Shown: positions 29,993 through 44,431, counted from the first letter of the stretch. The stretch: 64,000 nucleotides of DNA from Microbacterium sp. LWH7-1.2 (GCF_038397755.1 NZ_CP151637.1:248001-312000), one strand, 5' to 3'. Notes: a model not told the origin generated them from the letters alone. Translations and numbers: made by a program.

Positions 29993-31114
29993 GTGGGGGT
30001 CGCCGACCTCGCCGACTACCCCTGGGATGCGGTCGCGCCCTACGCCGCGCGCGCACGCTCCCACCCCGACGGGCTCGTGGACCTGTCGATCGGCTCGCCC
30101 GTGGACGCCACGCCCGCCATCGTCGCCGAGGCGCTCACGGCTGCGACCGACGCCCACGCATACCCCCAGACCGTCGGCACGCCGAGGCTGCGTGCGGCCA
30201 TCGCGAGCTGGTACGACCGTCGCCGCGGCGTTCCCGGGCTGACCCCCGACGACGTGCTCCCGACCGTGGGGTCGAAGGAGCTCGTCGCACTCCTCCCGCT
30301 GCTGCTGGGCCTCGGGCCCGGCGATGTCGTCGTCCACCCCCGTGCCGCCTACCCCACCTACGAGGTCGGGGCGCGGCTGGTGGGCGCCACGCCCGTGGCC
30401 GCCGACGACCCCGCGGAATGGCCCGAGGGCACGCGCCTCATCTGGGTGAACTCCCCGGGCAACCCCGACGGACGAGTGCTCGACGTCGGCGCGCTGGGCG
30501 CCGCGGTGGGTCGCGCCCGTGAGCTCGGCGCCGTGCTGGCGTCCGACGAGTGCTACGCGGAGCTGGGATGGGATGCCCCGTGGGACGCCGAGCCGGTGCC
30601 CTCGGCGCTCGACCCTCGCGTGACCGGAGGCGACCTGCGTGGCGTCCTCTCGGTCTACTCGCTGAGCAAGCAGTCAAATCTGGCCGGGTATCGCGCCGCG
30701 TTCCTGGCCGGAGATCCCGCCGTGATCGGGCGCCTGCTGACCGCGCGGAAGCACCTCGGACTCATGCTGCCGCTTCCGGTCCAGGCCGCCATGACCGCAG
30801 CACTCGAGGACGACGCGCACGTCGCCGCCCAGAAGGAGCTCTACCGCCGCCGGCGCGAGGTGCTGCGTCCCGCCGTCGAGGCCGCGGGGTTCCGCATCGA
30901 CGCCAGCGAGGGTGGCCTGTACCTGTGGGCGACCGAGGGGCGGGACGCATGGGAGAGCCTCGCCCGTCTCGCAGACCTCGGCATCCTCGCCGGCCCCGGC
31001 CACTTCTACGGCGCGCACTTCCCGCAGCACGTCCGACTGTCGCTCACGGCGACGGACGAGCGCATCGCGGCAGCGGCCGAACGCCTGCGCGCGGCATCAG
31101 AGATCTCGATCTGA
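29993..31114 (+). CDS. dapC: N-succinyldiaminopimelate aminotransferase
   Basis: 373 aa PLP class I/II aminotransferase that makes N-succinyl-LL-diaminopimelate from the 6-oxo intermediate. The PLP lysine is K226 in YSLSKQSNLAGYR; VNSPGNPDGRVL and SDECYAELGWD are the standard cofactor-binding segments. The GTG start lies directly after fdxA, so both are cotranscribed. dapD and dapE of the same pathway lie 4-12 kb away in this window. Confidence 0.9.
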   Translation: MGVADLADYPWDAVAPYAARARSHPDGLVDLSIGSPVDATPAIVAEALTAATDAHAYPQTVGTPRLRAAIASWYDRRRGVPGLTPDDVLPTVGSKELVALLPLLLGLGPGDVVVHPRAAYPTYEVGARLVGATPVAADDPAEWPEGTRLIWVNSPGNPDGRVLDVGALGAAVGRARELGAVLASDECYAELGWDAPWDAEPVPSALDPRVTGGDLRGVLSVYSLSKQSNLAGYRAAFLAGDPAVIGRLLTARKHLGLMLPLPVQAAMTAALEDDAHVAAQKELYRRRREVLRPAVEAAGFRIDASEGGLYLWATEGRDAWESLARLADLGILAGPGHFYGAHFPQHVRLSLTATDERIAAAAERLRAASEISI

Positions 31115-31175
31115 GGATTCCTCTATCGGATGCCGCGACCCTTTGGCCGTGTCAGCAGTAGGCGCGGCGGCCCAC

Positions 31176-31181
31176 TAGGCT
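31176..31181 (+). promoter_or_regulatory. -10 box (TAGGCT) before gltA
   Basis: TAGGCT predicts a start near 31188 and a ~114-nt leader for gltA. The leader shows GC-rich and C-rich stretches but no known riboswitch. Confidence 0.35.
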
Positions 31182-31301
31182 GTAAGAACGCGGCGACGCG
31201 GCATCCCCGTCCCGCCCCTCCGTTCTGCTGCAGCCCTCTCCTTGGCGCCGCACAGGACTGGACGACACCCCCGGTACGACCAGAAATCGCGAGGAGGCGC
31301 C

Positions 31302-32600
31302 GTGAGCGACGCGGGTACCCAGAACGAGAAGGCCACCCTCACGATCGGTGGCAGCACCGCCGAGTTCCCGCTCCTGCGGGGAACCGACGGCACACCGAGC
31401 GTGGACCTCTCCACCCTCACCCGCCAGACCGGCTACACGGCTCTCGACTACGGCTTCGTGAACACCGCGGCGACCAAGTCCGCGATCACGTACATCGACG
31501 GCGACCAGGGCGTGCTGCGCTACCGCGGCTACCCGATCGAGCAGCTCGCGAAGAACAGCACGTACCTCGAGGTCGCGTGGCTGCTCATCTACGGCGAGCT
31601 GCCGAGCGCCGACCAGCTGGCCGAGTTCGACGAGAAGATCCGTCGGCACACGCTGCTGCACGAGGACCTCAAGCGCTTCTTCTCCGCCCTGCCGCACACC
31701 GCGCACCCGATGTCGGTGCTGTCGTCGGCCGTGTCGGCGCTCTCGACCTACTACGAGCACCAGTCCGACCCCAACAACCCCGAGCACGTCGAGCTGAACA
31801 CGATCCGCATGCTCGCGAAGCTCCCGGTGATCGCGGCGTACGCCCACAAGAAGAGCATCGGCCAGGCGTTCCTGTATCCCGACAACTCGCTCGGGTTCGT
31901 CGACAACTTCCTGAAGCTCAACTTCGGCGTCCTGTCGGAGGTCTACCAGGTCGATCCCGTCATGTCGCGTGCGCTCGAGCGCCTGCTCATCCTCCACGAG
32001 GACCACGAGCAGAACGCGTCCACCTCGACCGTCCGCCTCGTGGGATCGACCGGCGCGAACCAGTTCTCGTCCATCTCGGCAGGCATCAATGCGCTCTACG
32101 GCCCGTTGCACGGCGGCGCGAACGAGGCCGTGCTCGACATGCTGGCGCGCATCCGCGACTCCGGCGAGAGCGTGCAGCGCTTCGTCGAGCGGGTCAAGAA
32201 CAAGGAGGACGGCGTGAAGCTCATGGGCTTCGGGCACCGCGTCTACAAGAACTACGACCCGCGTGCGAAGCTGGTCAAGGAGTCCGCTGACGAGGTGCTG
32301 TCGGCCCTCGGCGTGAGCGATCCGCTGCTCGACCTGGCCAAGGAGCTCGAAGAGATCGCGCTCAACGACGCGTACTTCCAGGACCGCCGCCTGTACCCCA
32401 ACGTGGACTTCTACACGGGCGTGATCTACAAGGCGATGGGCTTCCCGACCCGCATGTTCACCGTGCTGTTCGCCATCGGGCGTCTGCCCGGCTGGCTCGC
32501 GCAGTGGCGTGAGGCAGCGAGCGACCCCCAGACCAAGATCGGCCGCCCGCAGCAGCTGTACGTCGGTGCTGAGGAGCGCAACTATCCCGGTCTGTCCTGA
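31302..32600 (+). CDS. gltA: Citrate synthase (type II, hexameric)
   Basis: 432 aa. First step of the TCA cycle: oxaloacetate plus acetyl-CoA gives citrate. The catalytic triad is intact: H270 (GPLHGGANE), H312 (GFGHRVYK) and D369 (NVDFYTG). The extended N-terminal beta domain marks the type II form. GTG start 8 nt after GAGGAGG. This is the housekeeping enzyme, against which the two odd citrate synthase paralogues at 50-52 kb can be compared. Confidence 0.96.
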   Translation: MSDAGTQNEKATLTIGGSTAEFPLLRGTDGTPSVDLSTLTRQTGYTALDYGFVNTAATKSAITYIDGDQGVLRYRGYPIEQLAKNSTYLEVAWLLIYGELPSADQLAEFDEKIRRHTLLHEDLKRFFSALPHTAHPMSVLSSAVSALSTYYEHQSDPNNPEHVELNTIRMLAKLPVIAAYAHKKSIGQAFLYPDNSLGFVDNFLKLNFGVLSEVYQVDPVMSRALERLLILHEDHEQNASTSTVRLVGSTGANQFSSISAGINALYGPLHGGANEAVLDMLARIRDSGESVQRFVERVKNKEDGVKLMGFGHRVYKNYDPRAKLVKESADEVLSALGVSDPLLDLAKELEEIALNDAYFQDRRLYPNVDFYTGVIYKAMGFPTRMFTVLFAIGRLPGWLAQWREAASDPQTKIGRPQQLYVGAEERNYPGLS

Positions 32601-32619
32601 CCAGACCCCGCAGGAATGA

Positions 32620-32653
32620 CGGATGCCGCGCCCCCGAGTGGGAGCGCGGCATC
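32620..32653. terminator. Terminator between gltA and the convergent MFS gene
   Basis: Stem GATGCCGCGC (32622-32631) with GCGCGGCATC (32644-32653) and an inner CCC/GGG pairing. It serves gltA and possibly the convergent exporter gene. Confidence 0.65.
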
Positions 32654-32681
32654 GTCGTCGAGCGGGCGTACCGTCGCGGGG

Positions 32682-34121
32682 TCAGCCGACCTCTGCCAGC
32701 GTCGCTTCGTCGGCGTTCTGGAGAACGGCCGGGGGCGCAGCATCCGTCCGCCCGCGCGGCCGGACGGTGAGCACCAGTATCGCGGCGACGACCGCTCCGG
32801 CGGCGAGCGTCAGCCAGGCGACGGCGTAGCCGTCGAGCGCGGGCACGCCGCCGGGCTCGACCGCGCCGAAGACGACGGCCGTCGTGAAGGCGGAGCCGAC
32901 CGCTGATCCGATCGTGCGCAGATTGGCGTTGACGCCGGTCGCGATGCCGGTGCGGTCGGCGGGCACGCTCTCGACGATGATGCTTGCCGTCGACGCATAC
33001 GCGAGGCCGATGCCGAGTCCGAACACACCGCCCGCGATGGCGAGGGTGACGAGCGTCTCGTGGTCGAGGACGGCGAACACGACGCCGCCCGCCATGAGCA
33101 GCGCGCCGAGTGCCATCATGAGCCGCAGCGGGATGACACGGGCGATGGCGCCGGTTGCGAAGCCGACGCTCGACATTCCGATGAGGAGGGGGAACAGCGC
33201 CAGCCCGGCGGCCTGCACGCCGAGCCCGAGGCCCCAGCCGGAACTCGCCGGAGTCTCCAGGAACTGGGGGAGGTAGCCCCAGAACCCGAAGGCGGCGGCT
33301 CCGATGAGGAGCGCGGCGGCATTCACGGGCCAGATGGCCCGGGACCCCATCAGGCGGAGGTCGACGAGCGGCTCCGCCGAACGGAGCTCGGAGACCACCC
33401 ACCCGAGCATGAGCACCACAGCCGCTGCGAACAGCGCGAGGGTGAGCGGAGAGGTCCAGCCCCAGCGCGCACCGGAGCTGAGCGGAACGAGGAGCGCGAT
33501 GAGCCAGCCCGACAGGAGCACAGCTGAGAGCGCGTTCACGCGGCCGACGGCGCGGAGGCCGGCCGGCGGCACGAGCATCAACGTGAGCACGATGCCCGCG
33601 ACGGCGGCAACGAACGGGACGGCGAAGATTCCGTGCCAGCCGAGGAGCTCGGCGAGGGGACCTGCCAGTACGCTGCCCGCGGCGCCGCCGATGCCGATGA
33701 TGGCGCTCGTGGCGCCGATCGCCCCGGTGAGCTGGTGGCGCGGCATGACATCTCGCAGCAGGCCGAAGGCCAGCGGGAAGAGCGCACCGCCGACGCCCTG
33801 GAGCACGCGGGCGACGATGAGCACCTCGAGGTTCGGCGCGAACGATGCGACCACGTCGCCGATCGCGACGACGGCGAGCACGGCGAGGAACGTGTTGCGG
33901 CGGCCGCGGAGGTCGCCGATGCGGCCGAGGAGGGGAGTGGCGACGGCCGCGGCGATGAGCCACGACGTGTTGGTCCAGGATGCTGCGTCCGCCGTCACGC
34001 CGAAATCCGCGGCGATGAGGGGGATGACGGGTATGACGAGGTTCTGGAGCAGTGCGAGCGAGGCGACGCTGAGCGCGATGGCCGCGAACGCAGCCCGGGG
34101 TGTGAAGGGGACGGTGGGCAT
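32682..34121 (-). CDS. MFS drug-type exporter, DHA2 (EmrB/QacA) family
   Basis: 479 aa with about 14 TM helices. Family motifs: ASWTNTSWLIAAAVATPLLG, motif A GRIGDLRGRRNTF, RVLQGVGGALFPLAFGLL and the motif C-like GGAAGSVLAGPLAELLGWHG. It is a proton-driven exporter of unknown drug or metabolite. It is divergent from a TetR regulator, with twin palindromes between them, so it is very probably repressed by that protein. Confidence 0.9.
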   Translation of the reverse strand: MPTVPFTPRAAFAAIALSVASLALLQNLVIPVIPLIAADFGVTADAASWTNTSWLIAAAVATPLLGRIGDLRGRRNTFLAVLAVVAIGDVVASFAPNLEVLIVARVLQGVGGALFPLAFGLLRDVMPRHQLTGAIGATSAIIGIGGAAGSVLAGPLAELLGWHGIFAVPFVAAVAGIVLTLMLVPPAGLRAVGRVNALSAVLLSGWLIALLVPLSSGARWGWTSPLTLALFAAAVVLMLGWVVSELRSAEPLVDLRLMGSRAIWPVNAAALLIGAAAFGFWGYLPQFLETPASSGWGLGLGVQAAGLALFPLLIGMSSVGFATGAIARVIPLRLMMALGALLMAGGVVFAVLDHETLVTLAIAGGVFGLGIGLAYASTASIIVESVPADRTGIATGVNANLRTIGSAVGSAFTTAVVFGAVEPGGVPALDGYAVAWLTLAAGAVVAAILVLTVRPRGRTDAAPPAVLQNADEATLAEVG

Positions 34122-34185
34122 CGACGGGCCTTCCGATGGGTGCGGATCCGGTGAATGCGGGATAAAGTGGAGGGAGGTCTCCGAA

Positions 34186-34227
34186 CGGAGGACGCCTCCG
34201 CTTTGAGATTAGCGGAGGGCCCCTCCG
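34186..34227. promoter_or_regulatory. Twin TetR operator palindromes
   Basis: CGGAGGACGCCTCCG (34186-34200) and CGGAGGGCCCCTCCG (34213-34227) have identical CGGAGG/CCTCCG-type arms and centres 27 bp apart. They lie between the divergent exporter and tetR genes, where a TetR dimer pair would cover both promoters. Confidence 0.7.
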
Positions 34228-34291
34228 TTTCGCAACCACAGGTTTCGCCGATGCCGGAGGGCTCGGCCAGGTCACATCGGGAGGGGCGGTC

Positions 34292-34861
34292 ATGGCGGTC
34301 GTCGAGCGGGTATCCGCACTGGAGGAGCGTCGTCCGCAAAGGGCTGATGCCGCGCGGAATTTCGACGCGCTGGTCGCCGCCGGCCGCGCAGCGTTCGCCG
34401 AGGAGGGATCGAGCGCGTCCCTCGAGGACATCGCCCGCCGCGCGGGTGTGGGGATCGGGACGCTCTACCGCAACTTCCCGACGCGTGACGACCTCATCGA
34501 GACGCTCTATCTGGGGGAGGTCGACGCCCTCGCGCGCGCCGCCGACGAGGTTGCCGACCTCGAGCCGTGGGAGGCGCTGCACGCCTGGCTCGACCGGTTC
34601 GTCGCGTACGTGGGCACCAAGCACGCGCTGCTGGACGGGCTGAACCGGAGGTCACCGGTGCTGGCGGAATGCCGCACGATCATGCTCTCCGCGGGAGAGC
34701 CGCTGCTCGAGCGGGCGCAGGCCGCAGGCGACGTCGACCCCGACATCTCGATCGGCGACGTGGTGAAGCTGGTGTCGGGAGTCGCGGCCGTGGCCTCGTT
34801 CGACGACGAAGCGCAGCGCCGGCGTGTGCTCAATCTCGCGATCAACGCCATCCGCCGCTGA
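34292..34861 (+). CDS. TetR family transcriptional regulator
   Basis: 189 aa. N-terminal TetR helix-turn-helix: SLEDIARRAGVGIGTLYRNF at residues ~47-66. The C-terminal ligand domain is of the common SbtR-like type with WLDRFVAYVGTKHALLDGL. It is divergent from the MFS exporter and shares an intergenic region of 170 bp with two palindromes. Likely a repressor of the exporter and of itself. Confidence 0.9.
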   Translation: MAVVERVSALEERRPQRADAARNFDALVAAGRAAFAEEGSSASLEDIARRAGVGIGTLYRNFPTRDDLIETLYLGEVDALARAADEVADLEPWEALHAWLDRFVAYVGTKHALLDGLNRRSPVLAECRTIMLSAGEPLLERAQAAGDVDPDISIGDVVKLVSGVAAVASFDDEAQRRRVLNLAINAIRR

Positions 34862-34906
34862 CCCGGGCGTGCCGCCGAACGCGACTCGAGCGCGCCGGTG
34901 AAACGA

Positions 34907-34942
34907 CGAGACCGCCCCGGCGTGGGTGACGGAGCGGTCTCG
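34907..34942. terminator. Bidirectional terminator between tetR and dapD
   Basis: CGAGACCGC (34907-34915) pairs with GCGGTCTCG (34934-34942), between two convergent genes. The loop is 18 nt. Confidence 0.6.
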
Positions 34943-34952
34943 GTGAGCAGGG

Positions 34953-35909
34953 TCAGGCGTGAAGCGCCTCGTTGAGGGTGACACCCACACCCGCCCGGCG
35001 TACGGCTTCGACCGCACCGGTGAGCGAGTTCCGGCGGAAGAGCAGGCCGGCGCTGCCGGACAGGTCCGCGCCCTTGGCGGTCGGAAAAGTCCCGTCGGCG
35101 CGACGAGGCTCGTCCGCGAGGACGACTTTGGTGCCGGCGGTGACGTACAGCCCGGCCTCGACGATGCAGTCGTCGCCCAGCGAGATGCCGATGCCCGCGT
35201 TCGCCCCGAGCAGGGTGCGCGCGCCCACCGACACCTTGTGGCTGCCGCCGCCGGAGAGTGTGCCCATGATCGAGGCGCCACCGCCGATGTCGCTGCCGTC
35301 GCCGACGACCACGCCCTGCGAGATGCGACCCTCGACCATGCTCTGGCCCAGAGTGCCGGCGTTGAAATTCACGAAGCCCTCGTGCATCACGGTGGTACCA
35401 GGCGAGAGGTACGCGCCGAGCCGCACCCGCGACGCGTCGGCGATGCGGACGCCCGCCGGGGTGACGTAGTCGAGCAGGCGCGGGAATTTGTCGAGACCCT
35501 GCACCTGGATGCCCTCACGAGCGAGGAACGGGCGCAGACGCGCGAGCGCGTCCGGGTGGATGGGGCCTGCGTTGGTCCAGGCGACGTTCGGCAGGTGCGC
35601 GAAGATCCCGTCGAGGTTCACCTCGTTGGGGCGCACGAGCAGATGCGACAGCGCGTGCAGACGCAGGTAGGCGTCCGAGGTCGAGGACGGCGCGGCATCG
35701 AGGTCAGCCTCGATCGCGACGACATCGACCATCACGGCCCGGCGCGCATCGGCGACCGCGAGGCGGTCGAGCTCGTCAGGCGGCATCTGCGGGTCGTACC
35801 CCAGCGGGATGCGTCCGGCAGCGGGGGAGGGGAACCACGTGTCGAGCACGGTCCCGTCTTCGGCGGTCGTGGCGAGGCCGACGCCCCACACCCATCGTTC
35901 TTCGGTCAT
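34953..35909 (-). CDS. dapD: 2,3,4,5-tetrahydropyridine-2,6-dicarboxylate N-succinyltransferase
   Basis: 318 aa. It succinylates tetrahydrodipicolinate in lysine and diaminopimelate synthesis. The C-terminal half is a left-handed beta-helix of hexapeptide repeats ([38 protein letters not shown]). The long N-terminal domain is of the actinobacterial DapD type. ATG 35909 is preferred over a GTG three codons upstream, because the -10-like TAGCGT lies 7 nt before it (leaderless). Confidence 0.93.
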   Translation of the reverse strand: MTEERWVWGVGLATTAEDGTVLDTWFPSPAAGRIPLGYDPQMPPDELDRLAVADARRAVMVDVVAIEADLDAAPSSTSDAYLRLHALSHLLVRPNEVNLDGIFAHLPNVAWTNAGPIHPDALARLRPFLAREGIQVQGLDKFPRLLDYVTPAGVRIADASRVRLGAYLSPGTTVMHEGFVNFNAGTLGQSMVEGRISQGVVVGDGSDIGGGASIMGTLSGGGSHKVSVGARTLLGANAGIGISLGDDCIVEAGLYVTAGTKVVLADEPRRADGTFPTAKGADLSGSAGLLFRRNSLTGAVEAVRRAGVGVTLNEALHA

Positions 35910-35916
35910 GCCTTCC

Positions 35917-35922
35917 ACGCTA
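35917..35922 (-). promoter_or_regulatory. -10 box (TAGCGT), leaderless dapD start
   Basis: On the minus strand TAGCGT ends 7 nt before the dapD ATG at 35909. Confidence 0.5.
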
Positions 35923-36211
35923 GCGCGCGGGCTCTGCGGAAGTTCCGCGTGTTTCCGCGGTTCCGGGCCCGCGACACGCCCGGGGTGTGGGGTGGATTAG
36001 ACGGTGAGGTGGGATCCGCGTAATGTTCTGGTTGTTCGCCCCAAAGGGTAGAGCGGAAGGCCGGAAGGCCTGGCTCCCCTCAAGCAGCGAACCACCCCAT
36101 CCGATCTGCTCCTGGCGAGCGGGCCGGGTTCCGGTTTAGGATGGGCTTCTTCCACTTCTGTGACTGCTGGCTCTCCGGCTGTGCGGGGTCTTGCGCCTCG
36201 CCGAGTCGGTT
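35923..36211. other. Intergenic region between dapD and the rRNA promoter
   Basis: No gene, tRNA or known motif found. A TAGGAT at 36136-36141 could belong to a second rRNA promoter but has no clear -35. Base composition moves from GC-rich to more AT-rich towards the rRNA promoter. Confidence 0.5.
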
Positions 36212-36239
36212 TGACAAGCGGATCGGAATGTGTAAGATA
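36212..36239 (+). promoter_or_regulatory. rRNA operon promoter
   Basis: TTGACA (36212-36217), 16-nt spacer and TAAGAT (36234-36239): the best consensus promoter in the window. Transcription would start near 36246, giving a ~225-nt leader before 16S. Confidence 0.85.
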
Positions 36240-36245
36240 GAGAAG

Positions 36246-36470
36246 TTGCCCCGCGGAGATGGCTGAGAAGCCGGAAAGCTGGTGCGTCCGATCTTTGAGA
36301 ACTCAACAGCGTGCACTTGTCAAATGCCAATTTTTTTCTCTGTCGACCAGGTTTTCTGGTTGGTGGGGGTCTTTTTTGGATCAATTCATGGATGTCAGTT
36401 TGATATTCGTTTTTGGTCATGGTTGAACTCGCTGCTTTGGACCGTTTTTCCCGGTTCGGGTGGTATTCAT
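36246..36470 (+). other. rRNA leader with 16S processing arm
   Basis: The AT-rich leader contains TTTGAGAACTCAACAGCGTG (36294-36313), an antitermination-like segment that recurs as TTTGAGAACTACACAG in the 16S-23S spacer. TGTCAAATG (36318-36326) can pair with CATTTGACA (38075-38083) across 16S, a plausible RNase III stem. Confidence 0.6.
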
Positions 36471-41564
<5,094 letters not shown>

Positions 41565-41643
41565 AGTGGTTCCCGATGTACGGTCGGGAACACAACAAAA
41601 CACAGAACTTTTCACGTTGTGAAGACCTGAAACATCGAAAGAG

Positions 41644-41760
41644 TTTCGGCGGCCATAGCGAGAGGGAAACGCCCGGTCCCATTCCGAACCCGGAAGCTAA
41701 GCCTCTCAGCGCCGATGGTACTGCAGGGGGGACCCTGTGGGAGAGTAGGACACCGCCGGA
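41644..41760 (+). rRNA. rrf: 5S ribosomal RNA
   Basis: About 117 nt: TTTCGGCGGCCATAGCG at the 5' end, CGGTCCCATTCCGAACCCGG in the middle and GGGAGAGTAGGACACCGCCG at the 3' end. It follows 23S by ~105 nt and completes the operon. Confidence 0.95.
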
Positions 41761-41773
41761 CACCCATTCACGA

Positions 41774-41801
41774 AATGGCCACCCCACACGGGGTGGCCAT
41801 T
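41774..41801 (+). terminator. rRNA operon terminator
   Basis: Perfect 12-bp stem AATGGCCACCCC/GGGGTGGCCATT, loop ACAC, 13 nt after 5S and before the dapE promoter. Confidence 0.9.
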
Positions 41802-41830
41802 CCGCGTTAACGGCCGCATTTGGCGCTCGG

Positions 41831-41836
41831 TAGACT
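41831..41836 (+). promoter_or_regulatory. -10 box (TAGACT), leaderless dapE start
   Basis: TAGACT ends 6 nt before the dapE ATG; same box and spacing as fdxA. Confidence 0.6.
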
Positions 41837-41842
41837 CGAGGG

Positions 41843-42919
41843 ATGCCGGCGCTCGATCTGACTCTTCCCTCAGCCGAACTCACTCGCATCATCTGCGACA
41901 TTCCGAGCGTCTCCGGGGACGAGAAGACTCTCGCCGACGCGATCTTCGACCAGATCTCTGCCCTCGACCACCTTGACGTCTATCGCGACGGTGACACGAT
42001 CGTCGCCCGCACCCACCTGGACCGGGCGCAGCGCGTCGTCATCGCCGGTCACATCGACACGGTCCCCATCAACGGCAACGTGCCCACCAAAGACATCGAA
42101 GTCGATGGGGCGCCCTTCATCCGGGGGCGCGGCACCGTCGACATGAAGGCGGGCGTCGCCGTGCAGCTGAAGCTCGCCGCCGAGCTCGCCGACCCCCGCG
42201 TCGACATCACCTGGATGTGGTACGACCACGAGGAGGTCGACGCGGACCTCAACGGCCTGACCCGGCTCGCCCGCACCCGCCCCGATCTGTTCGCCGGCGA
42301 CTTCGCCATCCTCGGCGAGCCGTCGAACGGTGAGGTCGAGGGCGGCTGCAACGGCAATCTGCGCGCCATCGTCCGCACGCATGGGGTGCGCGCGCACAGC
42401 GCCCGGGCATGGATCGGCGAGAACGCGATCCACAAGGCCGCTCCGATCCTCGAGCGCCTCGCCGCCTACATCCCGCGCGACGTCGCGGTGGAAGGCCTCG
42501 TCTACCGCGAGGGCCTCAATGCGGTACGCATCACCGGCGGTGTGGCGGGCAACGTGATCCCGGACCTGTGCGAGGTGGAGGTCAACTACCGCTTCGCCCC
42601 CAGCCGCGACGTCGCCGAGGCGGCGAGCCACGTCCGCGACGTGTTCGCCGGCTTCGAGGTGGACGTCATCGATGCGGCAGCCGGCGCGCGGCCCGGATTG
42701 GACGCATCCCTCGCCGAGGAGTTCCTCGCCGCCGTCGGGGCTGAGCCCCGGCCGAAGTACGGCTGGACGGATGTCGCGCGCTTCAGCGCGCTGGGTGTGC
42801 CGGCGGTCAACTACGGGCCCGGCGACCCCCACCTGGCCCACCACGACGAAGAGCGCGTGCCGGTCTCCCAGATCGAGGCGGTCGAGCAAGGCTTGCGCGC
42901 GTGGCTGGCGAGCAGCTGA
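41843..42919 (+). CDS. dapE: Succinyl-diaminopimelate desuccinylase
   Basis: 358 aa M20 metallopeptidase-fold enzyme that releases succinate from N-succinyl-LL-diaminopimelate. Metal-ligand motifs: AGHIDTVP, RGTVDMKAG, DHEEVD, LGEPSNGEVEGGCNG and DPHLAHHDEE. A dimerisation domain lies between residues ~170 and 280. It is the third gene of the succinylase pathway in this window, and lies beyond the rRNA operon from dapD. Confidence 0.93.
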   Translation: MPALDLTLPSAELTRIICDIPSVSGDEKTLADAIFDQISALDHLDVYRDGDTIVARTHLDRAQRVVIAGHIDTVPINGNVPTKDIEVDGAPFIRGRGTVDMKAGVAVQLKLAAELADPRVDITWMWYDHEEVDADLNGLTRLARTRPDLFAGDFAILGEPSNGEVEGGCNGNLRAIVRTHGVRAHSARAWIGENAIHKAAPILERLAAYIPRDVAVEGLVYREGLNAVRITGGVAGNVIPDLCEVEVNYRFAPSRDVAEAASHVRDVFAGFEVDVIDAAAGARPGLDASLAEEFLAAVGAEPRPKYGWTDVARFSALGVPAVNYGPGDPHLAHHDEERVPVSQIEAVEQGLRAWLASS

Positions 42920-44121
42920 CGTCAGCGCCCGTGGCGCACCCGTCCGCCGCGCGGACCGCCGTGCGAGTGGCAGCGATCTACGTCGCCGCGAGGATCGTCA
43001 CCTCCCTGTTGCTGTTCGCCGCTACCGAGCTCTCCGGCTTCACATCGCGGATGGGCGCGGACGCCCGCCTCGGCGACACCGTCGTCGCGTGGGACGGCAC
43101 GTGGTACTGGGTCGTCGCCGTTTCCGGATACCCGAGCCGTCTGCCGCTCACCGACTCCGGGCAGGTCGCCGAGAACGCGTGGGCGTTCCTCCCGATCTAT
43201 CCATGGCTCGCACAGGCGGTGACGCCGTTCGGCCTCTGGCAGATCGGTGCCCTCATCGTCTCGCTCGTCGCCGGGTACGGGGCATCCGTCGCGCTCTACT
43301 ACCTGCTGCGGATGCGGCTGGATGAGTCGGCGACGCTCTGGGCTGTGGCGTTCTTCGCCAGCGGCCCCCTCGCGGCGCTCTTCCACGTGGGCTACGCCGA
43401 GGCGCTCAACTTGTTCTGGCTGTTCTGCGCTCTGCTGGCCGTCGCCCGCCGACGATATGCGTGGCTGTACGCGCTCATCCCGCTCATGGCGTTCACGCGC
43501 CCCGGTGTGCTGGCGTTCGCGCTGTTCCTTGCGCTCTTCGGGATCTGGCGCTGGTTCACGCGGGCGCGCGAGCCGCTGCGCGGCCCGGAGATCGCCCACA
43601 TCATCGCCGCAGGCCTCCTCGCCGCGATCTCGGGATTCGCGTGGCAGTTCATCGCGGGATGGGTCACGGGCGATCCGGACGCGTACCTTGCGACCGAGCT
43701 GGCGTGGCGGCGCAACTGGGCCCCCGGGGATGCGACGTTCACGCCGCTCGAGCCGTTCCTCGCGGGAGTGTCGTACTGGTTCGAGACGATGTGGCATCTG
43801 CCGCTCGCACTCGGCTATGCGCTCGTGGGCGGAGGGTTGCTGCTCATCGCGGTCGCCCTGATCGCCCTGCCGCAGGTGCGCCGGCTCGGCATCGAGATCC
43901 GCCTGTGGAGCGCGAGCTACCTCGTCTACCTCCTGCTCGTGTTCTTCCCGCAGTCGAGCATCTTCCGTCTGCTGGTGCCGCTCTCGCCGCTGTGGGGCGC
44001 GTTCGCGGTTCCGCGCTCGCGCGTATGGCGGATGGGCGTGCTCGCCGCGTGCCTCGTCGGCCAGTGGTGGTGGATCTACAACATGTATGCGCTGGGCAGC
44101 ACCAACTGGCAAGTCCCGTGA
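42901..44121 (+). CDS. PIG-V-like mannosyltransferase family membrane protein
   Basis: 406 aa with about ten TM segments. The WDGTWYWVVAVSGYP motif after TM1 and NAWAFLPIYPWLA shortly after are typical of PIG-V-like, GT-C fold glycosyltransferases that use polyprenyl-phosphate mannose at the outer face of the membrane. The acceptor is unknown. The GTG at 42901 overlaps dapE by 19 nt; a GTG at 42931 is an equally weak alternative with no ribosome site. Confidence 0.75.
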   Translation: MAGEQLTSAPVAHPSAARTAVRVAAIYVAARIVTSLLLFAATELSGFTSRMGADARLGDTVVAWDGTWYWVVAVSGYPSRLPLTDSGQVAENAWAFLPIYPWLAQAVTPFGLWQIGALIVSLVAGYGASVALYYLLRMRLDESATLWAVAFFASGPLAALFHVGYAEALNLFWLFCALLAVARRRYAWLYALIPLMAFTRPGVLAFALFLALFGIWRWFTRAREPLRGPEIAHIIAAGLLAAISGFAWQFIAGWVTGDPDAYLATELAWRRNWAPGDATFTPLEPFLAGVSYWFETMWHLPLALGYALVGGGLLLIAVALIALPQVRRLGIEIRLWSASYLVYLLLVFFPQSSIFRLLVPLSPLWGAFAVPRSRVWRMGVLAACLVGQWWWIYNMYALGSTNWQVP

Positions 44122-44212
44122 CCGGATCGGATGCCGCTTTCCCCAGGCGTGCCCGGGGCGTCGGCCCTCACGATAAACTTGACGTGCAGACCATCGATGA
44201 AAAGGAGCCGCA

Positions 44213-44386
44213 ATGGCAGCCATGAAGCCGAGAACCGGAGACGGGCCGATGGAGGCCGTGAAGGAGGGTCGACTCATCATCGTGCGCGTGCCGCTCGAGG
44301 GAGGCGGTCGCCTCGTCGTCTCGGTGAACGACGCTGAGGCCAAGGAGCTCTACGACGTCCTGGGGGGCGTCGTCAACGCCGCGTAA
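44213..44386 (+). CDS. DUF3117 domain-containing small protein
   Basis: 57 aa: MAAMKPRTGDGPMEAVKEGR at the start and LVVSVNDAEAKELYDVLG near the end, the very conserved DUF3117 sequence of actinobacteria. Strong ribosome site AAAGGAG 6 nt before the ATG. Function unknown. It ends before a perfect palindromic terminator. Confidence 0.93.
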   Translation: MAAMKPRTGDGPMEAVKEGRLIIVRVPLEGGGRLVVSVNDAEAKELYDVLGGVVNAA

Positions 44387-44397
44387 TCGCCCGTTGC

Positions 44398-44431
44398 GCG
44401 AACGGCCGGTCCGATCGGACCGGCCGTTCGC
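44398..44431. terminator. Bidirectional terminator (34-bp perfect palindrome)
   Basis: A fully self-complementary 34-bp sequence with arms GCGAACGGCCGGTCC and GGACCGGCCGTTCGC, between the convergent DUF3117 and O-methyltransferase genes. Confidence 0.85.

Noticed and set aside
44398..44431. 34-bp perfect palindrome as an attachment or replication site
   Set aside because: It lies between two convergent gene ends, where a bidirectional terminator is expected; no integrase or repeat partner is near.
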